DNA of 64,000 nt, from assembly GCA_023052935.1 (NCBI GenBank), contig CM041298.1, positions 3,534,001 to 3,598,000 on the forward strand, written 5' to 3'. The DNA comes from Piezodorus guildinii (lineage: Eukaryota; Arthropoda; Insecta; Hemiptera; Pentatomidae). Below the pieces are notes generated by a model. That model was not told the origin of the DNA. It did not search any database and was given only the letters and a program-made list of their open reading frames with translations. Below are positions 10,810-22,365 of this stretch, in pieces. The translations under genes and the position numbers were made by a program. Position 1 is the stretch's first letter. The number at the start of each line of letters is the position of its first letter.

Positions 10810-11457
10810 AAACCGGAAAAATAATTTTACATTAACCAAGTCATCAAAAACTTATTACTGAAATAAAAGTAGTAATATAGATGTATAATATACTGTTGGA
10901 AAGCACAAGAATTTAGAAAAGTTAATATGCAATCAAATAAACCCTACGAGTTAATATAAATTTGTTATAAACTCATATAATTTTGAACATATGTGATTGG
11001 TAAAGAGGGAGGTTGTAATAGTTAAAGGTACAGGATCATGCAAGTTATATTCTTCCATTTATTATTAGTACAAGATTTTAGTAACAATATTATGCACCGA
11101 ATTCAAATAGTTCATAAGAAATAGTTATCAATCGATTAAAATAGGGAACTGTTTTTATTTCTGTAGATTTTAAATACATAAACAGCAATCAAGTCATTAT
11201 ATGGAAGAATTAAAGATTCCGTAATCTGTGCCTCACTTTAAAATAGCAAACATATAAAGTTGACTAATTTTCGTTTATGTTTTTCATTTCTACCGATTAT
11301 TAAATATAATATTGAGAAGAAGTTATCAAATACGAAGACATATTTTCTTACTAATTCCACTTTTGGTTACGACGAACTCATAATCCCAAAGCGATAAACT
11401 ATTAATCGGTCAGGCAGAGCTTTCTTAAAGATAAATGAACCCTTTCAAAGCAGTATG

Positions 11458-11516
<59 letters not shown>
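11458..11516. repeat. (AT)n microsatellite
   Basis: About 25 uninterrupted AT dinucleotides, lying between family Y and an RTE 3' remnant. Confidence 0.95.
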
Positions 11517-11520
<4 letters not shown>

Positions 11521-11547
11521 TAGCAATGGAATGTTTAACAATACTAG

Positions 11548-11668
11548 TCCTACCGAACCCGAAGGTACGTGCCGATACGACCAAACACTGCCTACACAGA
11601 TTCGTCGAATGACCACCGTTCGTGCCCAAGAGATTAGACCTGACACAATCCTCCCATTACTAGTATTT
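11548..11668 (-). mobile_element. RTE-type LINE 3'-end scrap
   Basis: The plus strand reads ctaccgaacccgaagg, then tgccgatac, ccaaac..tgcc, gttcgtgccc and acacaatcctccca, matching in order the 3' ends of the RTE remnants at about 47370 and 53055. Only the last about 120 bp remain. Confidence 0.65.
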
Positions 11669-11859
11669 TCAGCGCATACCAATGTTTTCAGAATGCCTTA
11701 GTGACCAGAAACTTAATAAAATAATTACGAGTTCAAATTCCGGTACCGCTACCGCTTTGTATCCCTCTTCTTCACCTCCTGACCCGAGAAACCACCGTAT
11801 AGCCAACAAAGGCAAGGTAAGGGTGGACAAAAAAGATTTATGGAACATGGAACAGTATT

Positions 11860-12430
11860 CAACGAAAATACACCTTTTAGAGCCACTCAAGTCCAAATGA
11901 CCAAGTCTGTATTTGTGTGTGTGTTAAGAATATATCAAAAACCCTAAGTCGTACCTGTGATGTTATAACAAGTTATTTAGCTGACAAGAAGGGCCATTTT
12001 ATGTATTATGAACTTTACTATAATTTTCTCAAAAACGGTTGTAAAATGTTTGATAAAACTACAATTCACGAACCTTAGCGGAATTTGACATCATACGTAT
12101 TTTATTCTGATTTAAATAGTCTGAGAGGAATTAAATGGCGAAATTTCAATTTTTTTCTCTAAAGTACCCTTAATTGTATAGGCTAAAAAAAAAAAATTGA
12201 TATTGCTAGTATTGATAAAAACCGGGTAAATATAGAAGATGAAAGAACTTTACAAACAAATGTTGGAAAAAAAGAGCAGAAATATTTTAAAAAATTAATT
12301 TTTTTTTTGTTCTGAAAATGAGAATAGTAATTAATATAAGTGTATAAGTAATATTTCGTTGGAAAGCTGAAGATTTCGGGAAAAAAGTTAGCTTATACAG
12401 AAAGATGTTAGGGAAAGTCGGTTGCTAAGT
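11860..12430 (-). mobile_element. Family X, old diverged copy
   Basis: In minus orientation it keeps the family order: the right-end gaaaatacacctttta and ctcaagtccaaatgacca, then gtgtgtgtg, ttctcaaaaacgg, aaagtacccttaatt and ttggaaagctgaagatt. It is more diverged than the copies at 27-30 kb. A further short scrap with ttaaaggtactttagaagg lies at 13060-13160. Confidence 0.6.
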
Positions 12431-12849
12431 GAAGGCTGTTTGCGCAGGCAGGCTTCATTTTTTTATTTCAAAGAGATAAATCTACAAGGCTGTGGTTGTT
12501 GTGACGAAACATAACAAGGAGATGCACTTTATTTTGAAAAGCTTCTTTCAAGGTAACTTCTGACGTTTGAGATCAAAGAACAAGTGGCTTATCGAAGAGC
12601 ACGTCGAATCTAAACATGGCGTGGTTAGCTCGTCATATACAGCAACGATATATCTTGAAACCTGGGAGAAATTTAAGTTATATCATGAACGGTAATAAAA
12701 AAATATATAACGAAATTAAATCGAAGTTCAGCTGAGAAATGCCTCATGTACATGAAAATTAAAAAAAAAAAAAAAAAAAACTATTATGGTTCTCAGTGTT
12801 GTGTAGGGTTATTAAAAGTGGACGCCAACATGGAAAGACTAACCTTCAA

Positions 12850-12990
12850 AAAGTCTTGTGTTTTTAGAAAACAAGGTTCTGCACCCGCACTCTGGTCCGG
12901 AATGGGATGTGGCTTCTGGGGAAGTGGGAAGGTTACACAATACGGAATTGCTGAGCTTGCGCCTCGTCAGTATAACTAAGTTGAGAGAAA
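12850..12990 (+). pseudogene. RTE-type LINE scrap, C-terminal motif
   Basis: The frame from 12858 reads FLENKVLHPHSGPEWDVASG and then EVGRLHNTELLSLRLVSITK. This aligns with LENKLLRKIFGPKRDEATGE followed by FRRLHNAELRSLYPVNIIEW of the RTE remnant at 47335-48470. It is a short, isolated, opposite-strand fragment without other domains. Confidence 0.65.
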
Positions 12991-13314
12991 ATAACAGCGG
13001 AATAAGTCATTCATATTGCACATTAACCCGTTTGTTAGCAATCAGAAAGGGTTAATTATACATCTAAAAAATTAAAGGTACTTTAGAAGGAGAAATCAGA
13101 AAAAAATCGGCATTTATTCCTAGTCAGATAGTCTAAATAAGGACACATCGCACATGGTTTAAAAGCTCATTTTATTTTACATCAATTTAATCATGATCCT
13201 AAAAGCTATTTTTGAGAATTAGGTCAGCAAATGTTATACAAAAAACAAAACAACACCCCCGTACATGTCCAGATGAAGAGTATTTGGTTTGTTACAAATA
13301 GAGATATGTGTATG

Positions 13315-13525
13315 TACTGTCCCCAGGCTGCAAGGAGTTCATTAGGTTGAGAACAGGCTCAACCAAAAGGTTGGTCCCAATATTTGGCTACCCACTTTAT
13401 AGAGCCTGGGTGTGCCCCGGGGCTAAAATAACTGAATAACAATAACTCTGCCAACAAACCTGATTCCAATCTGGAACAGTAGTCTAGTGCCCTATCCGTT
13501 AGGCCAGAGGATGCCTACTAGAGGT
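13315..13525 (-). mobile_element. SINE-B copy 1 (tRNA-like head, degenerate)
   Basis: On the minus strand the head at about 13505 reads TGGCCTAACGGATAGGGC, an A-box-like motif, with a degenerate B-box AGATTGGAATC. The body CCGGGGCACACCCAGGCTCT and AAAGTGGGTAGCC is shared with SINE-B copies at 30885 and 43165. Confidence 0.65.
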
Positions 13526-13923
13526 CTAGCAAACGTGAAATAATTGTAAAACCTTATATTGAAATAATAACAACAAAAGTACAAGGACAAAGTCTATATT
13601 TTAAGCGAAGTAATTGCTAGTGATCACTGACAAGCCACTGCCACAGAATTATTGTCAATCACAATAATCAAGTCGGCCCTTTTCTGACTTTTGAAAATGT
13701 TGAGATTAAAGGACGGATGTAACTTGCATGAGATAATGGAAAACATTAGATTTTGTTTGACTATTTAGATAAATATCCATCTTGAATTAGTTTAAAATTT
13801 TAATAATTCAAAGATTTGTGAAGTAAACTTAATGCTGGAGCTACACCATTCTGATTATTTTTTTATAATATTGCTTTATTTGGAAATAATACAATGAGCC
13901 ACTACTTTGGGAAATGAGCATTA

Positions 13924-14243
13924 GAGCTCAAATAAATCATTCATTCCATGTGTACAAAGTAAAACAAAAACATATATATATTTAGACTCTTTAGGCTGTA
14001 GGGATTCCTTCCCATTCAACTTACTAAAATGAGCTCAAATAATCATTCATTCCATGTGTACAAAGTAAAACAAAAACATATATATATTTAGACTCTTTAG
14101 GCTGTAGGGATTCCTTGCCATTCAACTTACTAAAATGAGCTCAAATAAATCATTCATTCCATGTGTACAAAGTAAAACAAAAACATATATATATTTAGAC
14201 TCTTTAGGCTGTAGGGATTCCTTGCCATTCAACTTACTAAAAT
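13924..14243. repeat. Three tandem copies of a ~107-bp unit
   Basis: Each unit begins gagctcaaata and ends ttcaacttactaaaatga; starts are at 13924, 14031 and 14137. The copies are nearly identical (a 2-base deletion and one substitution seen), so the triplication is recent. 13530-13920 holds no recognisable feature. Confidence 0.95.
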
Positions 14244-14249
14244 GACAAT

Positions 14250-14345
14250 ACTTTGTATAACATCCTGATTACATGAAAGGATACATCGTGCGAAATTTCA
14301 TGAAAATCTGGGCTCTTGAAATTTCTAGATGAATTGGCATGGAAT
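14250..14345 (-). mobile_element. Dispersed repeat W, copy 1
   Basis: The block from actttgtataacatcctgat to atgaaatttc..agat is the reverse complement of the block at 33125-33235, sharing gatgttatacaaagt, ggatacatcgtgc and catgaaa. The family is unclassified. Confidence 0.6.
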
Positions 14346-14874
14346 GGCCGCGCTGTAAGCTTGAGGCTGCCCTCAGCCCTCTGAAGGCGGGACAAGAAAC
14401 ACCAGGATCTAGAGTTTTGTGTTTTCCAAATGGAAGTCAATAAGCATAGCAATCAGGATCTGGAGGTCCTGCCGAGATGGGAGTCGATAAAGATAACAAG
14501 AAGGCCAGCCGAGAGTTGAGGATTTCTTTCATTATACCTCTCTTTCCAAACAGTCACCATCTTAACCAACTTACATCTTCCTATATATATCTTATTCATG
14601 AAAATGTGAATACATTTTAAAAAACTATTTAACCTGGAAATTTTAAGGTAACATTGTTAAAGAAGCAATCGAAAATATATAAACATCTATTTTAATAAAA
14701 AATAATTTTAAAAAGTAATTTTTGAAAATAATATAAAAATAAAATGAACATTATGATGTAATGAAAAAAAAAAAAAATCTTTTTAATCGGATGTATTTAT
14801 GTCTTTTGGAAAGTTCATTTTAACCGACAATAAATAATACAATTAATTTAATCATAACTAAAATGAACTGCTTA

Positions 14875-15320
14875 GCCTATTTTATTGTTTCCAGATGATT
14901 ATATTATGGTACTGCCATGTTATGAAGATGTGTAGGCAATTAACTTATTAATTAATATATATAGTTTCAATCGAATAAAGATCTAAAGAAAGACGAACCA
15001 GCTACGCTGTTAATTTATATTATTATGCATTATTATATTATTAATATACACTGTCACTTTGTATTTAAGAATTTATTACTTAGGATCAGCCGGATGTCCT
15101 GGAACTTTTTGCGTCAAAGTTCGGAAATATGGATCCAGTAGTTTTGGAGAAAAGCCTCGTACGGCGTTCTGTTGACAGAAGGATTTTTGAAATCATTATT
15201 TTGGGTCTAGGTATCTTAAAACATAATACCTAAAATTTTAAAACGGGATTAGTTTTTTTTATTATCTTGGTCGATTACAAGGGTTCATTTTTGAAAATGA
15301 TAAACCACCAAAGTCTTTGA
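14875..15320 (+). mobile_element. Family Z dispersed repeat, diverged copy
   Basis: It contains tttattgtttccagatga, agtagttttggagaaaagcc, the cggcg..cagaaggattttt block and ggtatcttaaaacataa, in the same order as in the copies at 18730 and 39385. No coding capacity is visible. 15320-17030 is AT-rich, with only a minus-strand family Z scrap near 16635-16745 recognised. Confidence 0.6.
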
Positions 15321-17034
15321 CAAAATCATCCAGATGATTTTTTTACAATCACATCTACAATAGCATACACCCTCAATACCAGTATTATTATCAAAACTTA
15401 ATTTTGCTCCATAGCTTGGATTCTTTCAACGTAAAACCAAACTTCTTTAAATATAAAGCCTTGATAAGTTTTGCTATTACATTGTTGATTTCCAATCCAA
15501 TGTAAGGCGACTGTTTTAGTCAAAGATAGAAACTATTTTCGACAAAAGATAAAAGGCTACAATGAAATAGAAGGTTTATTGTCTTCAGTAAGTAAGTGGC
15601 CTTCTATAAATATATCCAATATACTTTGTTACATTGGGAACTAGAAGTCCTTCCTTAATGGGTCGTTCAAAACGAGTCCATCGGTTATAACAGGGAGGAA
15701 CTATCTCGCCTGTTTGTCTTAGCCATGATTGTCTCCCCGAAACTCACCACTGATTAAAAATTATTATTGAATATGACGGCTTATTTAAATTACTTTATAT
15801 TTAAATTACTCCAAGCTGTAATTAACAGTTGTTCTTTTCAATATTCACTCAGTTATTGAAATATTATTTAATCTCTTTGGTATAATTAATGTTGGCTAGA
15901 AGGTCGAATATTCATATTTTCGTCTCATTAAAACGATATTGAACCCACCAAATGAACCTGGCTTTGGATCCGGCATTCGATATACAGACAGAAAAGTTTT
16001 ATAAACGTATTTACAATATACCAATGCTTGTATTAATAAATTGTTAATTATATTTGTAAATGATCCGGTTTTCCCTAAAATCATCAAAGCAGAAGGTAGT
16101 TAAAGTAGTGAAAATTACTACAATTTATTTATTTATTACAATTTACTTAATTACAAAGTACTAACAAAATTATATAAAATAAAATAATTAAATGAACGAA
16201 AATGAAAATAATAAGTAAATAAATAAAATAGAATAAGATAAAATAATAATTATTAAGTAGTTGTATGTTTAATGAAAATCATGATACTGTCATTATAACT
16301 ATATTTAAAAAATTTGTTCTGTATATTCAAGCTACAAATTATAAGATATGTAATTCCGTCAAAGCTTAGTTATTATTGGAGATAGAGAAAGATCGAAAAG
16401 ATTTTCGAGATCAAGACACCGCGAAGAACAAAGAGAAAAAATTTAAAAAAATAAATCTTATAAGGTCACGCAAAAACTTAAAATATTCCCTGATAACTCG
16501 GTTATTATTGATGAAAGCAAAAAAATGTAAGGTGTTCTGGAATCAGGAAATAGTAAGACAATCCTATATAAATGCTTTCCGTTTATTATTTTCAATAAGG
16601 AACCTTTGTAATCGACCATAGAAATAAAATAAACTACCCTCCCCCCTCAAAATTTGATGCCTTACGTTTCGAGATGCGTACGACCCGATTAACGAATAAA
16701 AAAACAAAATATTTTTTCCTAATCAATAAAAATAAATATCAAACACCAAAATAGCGTTTTGAAATTAGCACTGGCAATATCTATCATTTTCCTTTGAATT
16801 ATTTCATATAATTCAATATCCTAGAAACAGCTATACCCTAACATAGTTATTAGGAAATAATAAAGCATTATGTAATAATTTGAATTGTCTTTATAAACAT
16901 TATTGAGCAAGTTAGCTTGATTTCCTCAACACAGAGAGGATTAAATTGAAATGGTACATAATTAACTTATTTAAATTTACCTCAGTATTAATAAACAATA
17001 AATCAAGTAAATTTGTAAGAAGTATTAACAATGG

Positions 17035-17165
17035 CTTAGTAGACATGTAGAGGCAGGTAGTGACCTAGTGGCAGTGTTCCATACATTGCTCTAAAGCAAA
17101 CGGTCTCGTGGCCATCTTCTTTTCAGATACCTCGGAGGATGAATAGGAAGCAAGGATTGAAACTA
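17035..17165 (+). mobile_element. Possible tRNA-headed repeat scrap
   Basis: It contains gtgacctagtggcagtg (A-box-like) and then aacggtctcgtggccatc, ttcttttcaga and ggattgaaactagtgg. The latter blocks recur at about 21060-21120. No clear B-box, so the SINE assignment is tentative. Confidence 0.4.
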
Positions 17166-17225
17166 GTGGTTGTAGGTTTAAGTTGGATTGGAGTGTATAA
17201 AATTTATATAGGGATTTTATATGTG

Positions 17226-17228
<3 letters not shown>

Positions 17229-17286
<58 letters not shown>
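17229..17286. repeat. (AT)n microsatellite
   Basis: A nearly pure AT dinucleotide run. Confidence 0.95.
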
Positions 17287-17291
<5 letters not shown>

Positions 17292-17829
17292 GCACTAATT
17301 GTGAAGGAGGCATACACCAACAGCAAATACTAAACTTAAACTTTAACAATAATTTCACAAACGTGTGAGAGGAAAATGTCTAAATAATAAAGATGGAGGA
17401 AGAGAAGAATTAGAAAGATATAAATCATCGGAGCCTGAAATGGCCGGGGACAAAGGCGATAATAACGTAACAAGGAGGATCATGGAAGCCGTTCGCTAAT
17501 GACACCTTCAATTAGAGGGCTCTGCACTACCTACCTCTACAACTGAAGATCGATATCTCTTCTTCTCTGTAGCAGCTCTCCTGACTGCGGAGTATTTTGG
17601 TTGTGTGGCTTGTCCGGAAGATAATGGAGTGTAAAACCTAAAGTCACTTCAATAAACTGTTTGGTTATTGGGGATTATTCATTGCTATCAGTGTCACCAC
17701 TGATTAATCGTCTTCCGAAAGAAAATATTAGTTTATTTCTGTAGCGCTTCTCTGGTTGGAAATAAATCAGTCGTTACTAACATGTCAAACCCTAATTTTC
17801 ATTTAATTTAATTTTACATTTTTAAACTG

Positions 17830-18250
17830 TCTGGCACGCAGGACTGTTGTACAAACTCCGTGAATTCCTTCCTCCTACATACTTCCTAATCATCCAGTCC
17901 TACCTCTCTGACAGATCCTTCAAAATAAACCACAATAGTTCCTATTCATCTCTTTTTACTCAGTCTGCTGGGGTTCCTCAAGGCAGTATCCTAGGACCCA
18001 TTCTTGACACACTCTATACAGCTGATATCCCAACTCATCCTAACACATTCCTTTCTACTTATGCCGATGACACTTGCGTGTTCTAACAATTCTACAATTA
18101 CCTCTCAAACTCTCCAATCCCACATCAGAGACCTTGAGGTATGATGTCAGAATTGGAGAATTAAAATAAATTCCAATAAATCCCAACAGATTACCTTTAC
18201 CCTTCGTCGAAAACCTGACATCCTGCCCTACAGTGTACTTTAAAGATATT
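17830..18250 (+). pseudogene. Jockey-clade RT fragment
   Basis: The open part (17847-18086, extended in frame upstream to WHAGLLYKL) encodes YFLIIQSYLSDRSFK, AGVPQGSILGPILDTLYTAD and STYADDT, the YADD lying at 18060-18071. It is the palm region seen in the 9-kb Jockey copy but from a different, diverged lineage. After 18086 the frame is broken and the sequence fades by about 18250. Downstream at about 18340-18650 a weak GASIETIHHFC-like string could be a LINE tail, but I cannot assign it. Confidence 0.82.
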
Positions 18251-18729
18251 CCGGATAATTTTAGTGATTGCACCATTCGACGGTGGTTCGAAATATTTCC
18301 AAACTTGAGCCAGGAAGATTAAGAAAATAAAAGGACTTTCTCTCTCCATGAAGCTGTTCTACGAAATCCGATGGAAGAAAATCCTCCAACAACTGCCCCA
18401 TAACTTACAGAGAAACCCAATATTAAGAAACCGCAAACTCGACCACATCAAGGCGATCGGAAACGTGGAAAAATCCCTATTTATGTTTCCCAATCATAAA
18501 ACGACCACCGAAAAAATGAGTGTTATGACATTGGTGCCTCCATAGAAACGATCCATCATTTCTGTCCGCTTCTTGGGACTTATCGCCAACTGATTAACAT
18601 TTCTTTAAACAGCTGGACCACGTTTATATGAATTCTAAAGGTTCCGAATTCTATTCAGATGAAATGCCAACACGTAGAGAAAAGTGTTTTGAAAGTAATG
18701 GACTTCGAATAATAAAACGTTTCAAATTA

Positions 18730-19480
18730 TTACACAATGGTTTATTATTTCCAAATAACTATATTAGGATATAACTGTTTATATAGATATAAGGAGGCAA
18801 TTAACTAATAGGATAAGCAATATTATTAATTAATAATTAACTTAATGGAATATCAACACTGCTAATTTCAAAACACTATATATCATTGCTAGTTCTGAAA
18901 CAATATCAAAGATTATATTTTCATTTTGTAGGAATATATATATATAGATCACCTTCATTTTTTATAATTATTTGCGGTTTTTCGGTTAAAAGACAATATT
19001 AAAAGTTTTCCCTATCTTCACAAATAACTTAGTTATGGTCGTATTTATTGGTAAAATTTCAATTTTTTTTCTGTTCTTTTTACCTTTTTTTTTTTTTTTT
19101 AAATAATTATTCACTGTTTTTCGATTAGAAAAGACTAACATTTTTCTCTGTCCTAAAAACAGAGTTATTGAATAAAATCACTTTTAATCGGCCGCCATTT
19201 TAAAAATAAACACCTCATACCAACGTCCAGGTGTTAGGATCATCCTTGAATGACCTTGTAATGTTGTGGCGAATTAAAAAAAAAAATAGTTCAGTAGTTT
19301 CGGAGAAATGCCGCGGACGGCGGACAAATATTTTTTTTAAATTCGTAATTCGGAATTTAGGTATCTTGTAACGTAAGCCCTAAATGTTTGAGGGAAGGGG
19401 AGGGTAGTTTTTTTTATCTATTATAAAGGTGCGTTTTGCAAATAAAAAACAAAAAAAAACAGTTTTTATTATAATTTTTT
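18730..19480 (+). mobile_element. Family Z dispersed repeat, longest copy
   Basis: It begins ttacacaatggtttattatt and tccaaataactatattagg, then has ttgcggttttt, acttagttatgg, gtccaggtgttag, cagtagtttcggagaaatgc, cggacggcggac and ggtatcttgtaacgtaagcc. Copies sharing this order lie at 14875, 21573, 39385 and 41775. No ORF; probably non-autonomous. Confidence 0.7.
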
Positions 19481-20094
19481 ATGTTATTATTCCATGCATT
19501 ATTTTCCTGACAAGCCAATACCCAAGAAGAGGTTCGCATTATGCCCTCAGTTGACAGCACTACCTGGAGAAGGTTACCACACGATTGGATTGCAATCACT
19601 ACACGATCGACTTGAAGAACTTGCATTTCCCTACATGAGCATTTACCTGCCGACAGATCTGATATACATCATTACCCAGAGGATAATCTTCTTTTTTCTA
19701 TAATTTCCTCTTGACCACCATCAGAGGTTGCACAATTATGACGCGCAGAGACTGAGGTTAGAATTACAGAATTGTATTGTATGATACGATCTGGAGAAGA
19801 TTGGAGGCAATTAGCCAAGTCCCAAGGGAAACCGAGTCTTATGTAAAGGTTTAGTTTATTTAGAACATTCAATAATATCTTTTCTATTCTGCATTCTAAC
19901 AATATCTTCACTACTAACTGTCCACCAGGTCCTGAATTCTAACAATATCTTTACTATTAATACGTCCCTGCGTCAAGTTTCACCGCATCTTAATTGACAT
20001 TCTATAATGAGGTATCTAACCTGCGCCTGTATATTGATGAATTCATCAGCACTAGATTTCAAAATAAGAATATATTTACTTTAGCTAACCTAAA

Positions 20095-20113
20095 AATCAA
20101 ACATATAGTAAGG

Positions 20114-20144
<31 letters not shown>

Positions 20145-20920
20145 GTAGGTCTAGCGCGTAAACGATAAGTAATATGAAACTAAAAGATGTTACAGGAAAT
20201 GTTTCACAGAAATCAGCTGACCGAAAGATCTACTTTATAGCATGCATTTAGCACCTTTTTACGATTTTCGAGAAAGTGGCTTTAACGACTTTGCTAAAAC
20301 TCGCTATATCGATGCAAAATGTAATAGGCTTTAATATCATGTGGGTTTCATTCTGAATGAATTAGCCTGATAGAGCTTAAATGCAAATATTTAAAATTTT
20401 CTTCCACTAAAGTACCTTTAATTTATTAGATTCGAAAAAAATAAAACATATCATCTTGTAAGCACTGATAAAAGGTGGCTAAATATAGATATTGAACGAA
20501 TTTGATAACCAACTAAAGTAGAGAGCAAAAATAAGCAGTTTTTGAATTTTTGAAAATAACATTAATATAGATGTATAATATACCGTTAAGAAGCTACAGA
20601 TTTTACAAAAATAATATCTAATACACAAAGTTGTGAAAGGTATGTAATTTAGAGTAATAAATCGGTCATCAAATTATTTTCCATAATTAAACCTTCCAAT
20701 TTGATATTGCTATATTATTTAACCTAAATCATATGATTCCAACGAAACTGAATAAACTTTGTATTTAAATTAATTTCAAGATTTGTTTGATTGTGTAACG
20801 TCACTTCATGATGCTGTGGCTAACCGGACGATGCTACAGTAGGAGTCCTACATTTTTTATTAATTAATAGTTGTTGATTTTAACTGAAGAGGTATGTGAA
20901 AGTCGTGTTTTGCCATCATA
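20095..20920 (-). mobile_element. Family X copy with (TG)n and an embedded SINE-A scrap
   Basis: Blocks in minus orientation match family X from the right-end side (aaggtctgtgtg) to the left end (gtgaaagtcgtgtttt at about 20898). A (TG)n run at about 20117-20143 grew from the family's acacaca block. At about 20797-20862 a SINE-A tail scrap is present: aacgtcacttcatg, then ggacgatgctacagtaggag. Confidence 0.75.
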
Positions 20921-21572
20921 AGATCTTTAAAAACTACCAGATTTCCAGGTTGACATTTACAACTGTATTTGCTTGAGAGAACAAAATACATGAGAAAAGA
21001 GAAACCCCTGCCACCACCCCCTCCCCATCTGCAGGACACCAGGAGATATTCTAAGCCAAAAGGTCTCGTGGTCAGTTTCTTTTCAGACGCCAGGAATCAG
21101 AGAGGATTGAAACTAGTGGGATAGGGTGGGAATAGAAGGAGTGGGGTCTGGTTTGGGACGAATCAGCAACATATTGAGCATTAAGGTCTTTATAGGTAAG
21201 TTAAGTAAGTGACAAGGTTGAGGATTTTGGATTGTGGATTGTAAGGATTAGATATGAGAAGAATTGGATGGTTTAGTAGAGCCCTAAACCTCGACTCCGT
21301 ATGTCTAATTTAGTCTGGTGCACTTGATCAAGAAGAGTCGATAAGTTGGTCTGAGAGAGTGCTCTTTGGAACAGGCAAGTCCTATTGTTTGGTCGATCTC
21401 CAAGCAAGTCCTCTCCGGTATAGGGTATGGGGTGGAGCTTAAAGGGAAATGAGGATTTAGTGTCCTAACGCCACTTCATCACAATAACATAAATGAACAA
21501 TTAGTTTTCAACCCAGTTATATCCAATACCAAATAAAATAAAACACGTTATCAAAAGAAAAAAGCTGCAACT

Positions 21573-21965
21573 TATTACACAATTGTTTATTATTTCTAAA
21601 TAACTATATTTAGGTAATTAACTAACATGAAAAGCAATAAGTAATTTAAAGACCAATTTCAAAGATTCTTTTTTTCATTTCGTAGGTATATATAGATATC
21701 TGTATAGGTATATATAGATATCTGCATATAGATATTTGTAAAAAAATCATAATAAAATGTTTCTTTATCCTGGAAAATAATGAAGTTAGAAGAATCCAAT
21801 CCAGGCAAGATTTAAATTGTTTCTGTTCTCCTTTTTTTATTTTTATTGTTTATTGCGGTTTACTGATTCTAAAACTCTCAATATATTTGTTTTTATCTTC
21901 AAAAATAACTCAGTTATGGGCTTATATATAGGTAAAATTTCAAAAAAATTGGTTCAGTACTTAAA
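21573..21965 (+). mobile_element. Family Z dispersed repeat, partial
   Basis: Starts ttacacaattgtttattatt, then tctaaataactatattt, ttgcggttt, aataactcagttatgggc and ggtaaaatttc, matching the first half of the copy at 18730. 19480-20095 and 20920-21570 hold nothing further that I recognise except the repeat scrap near 21060-21120. Confidence 0.65.
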
Positions 21966-22365
21966 TATATATACATACACAAGATATTTGAAACTTGCAT
22001 GAAAGTATTAACAGTCTTAAACCACAGGGTTTTCTCTTATACTATTATTTTCTTTTTATATATTTCAATAATTTCCAGCACAGTCCCCCAACCTATGTAC
22101 ATACAAAATATTATATACCCAAACTCTCTTGTCACTATACCTTCCATATAATTGCTAACTATTATATTACATCATTTTTTCTCCTCCGTAAACCTTAAAT
22201 TAGATCAATTCAAATAATGCTGTTCTACGTTTTATTTCCCCCCATCGCCAGGTCCTTTCAAAGATATATAACACTAGCTGTTGAAACCACATAAACTATT
22301 TGAAATATATAACAAACTGAACTAAATGTTGAAAAAACAAATAGCAGATTGTACAAATCTAAATA

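Larger units (their letters stand above)
8010..11450 (+). mobile_element. Family Y dispersed repeat, split by the Jockey insertion
   Basis: 8010-8110 and 10821-11450 together match 42180-43095 collinearly: ttttgattcggtt, tttagctttt..aaac, agtagtaatatag, gttggaaag, atatgt..ctggtaa.gaggg, ctgtgcctcacttt and cccaaagcga. In the 42-kb copy these blocks are continuous, which shows that this copy was interrupted. No open frame of note. The family is otherwise unclassified. Confidence 0.75.

Noticed and set aside
16635..16745. Another hammerhead-like core (acgtttcgag)
   Set aside because: The string belongs to family Z (its tgaaacgtaag block in reverse); there is no partner box or stem.
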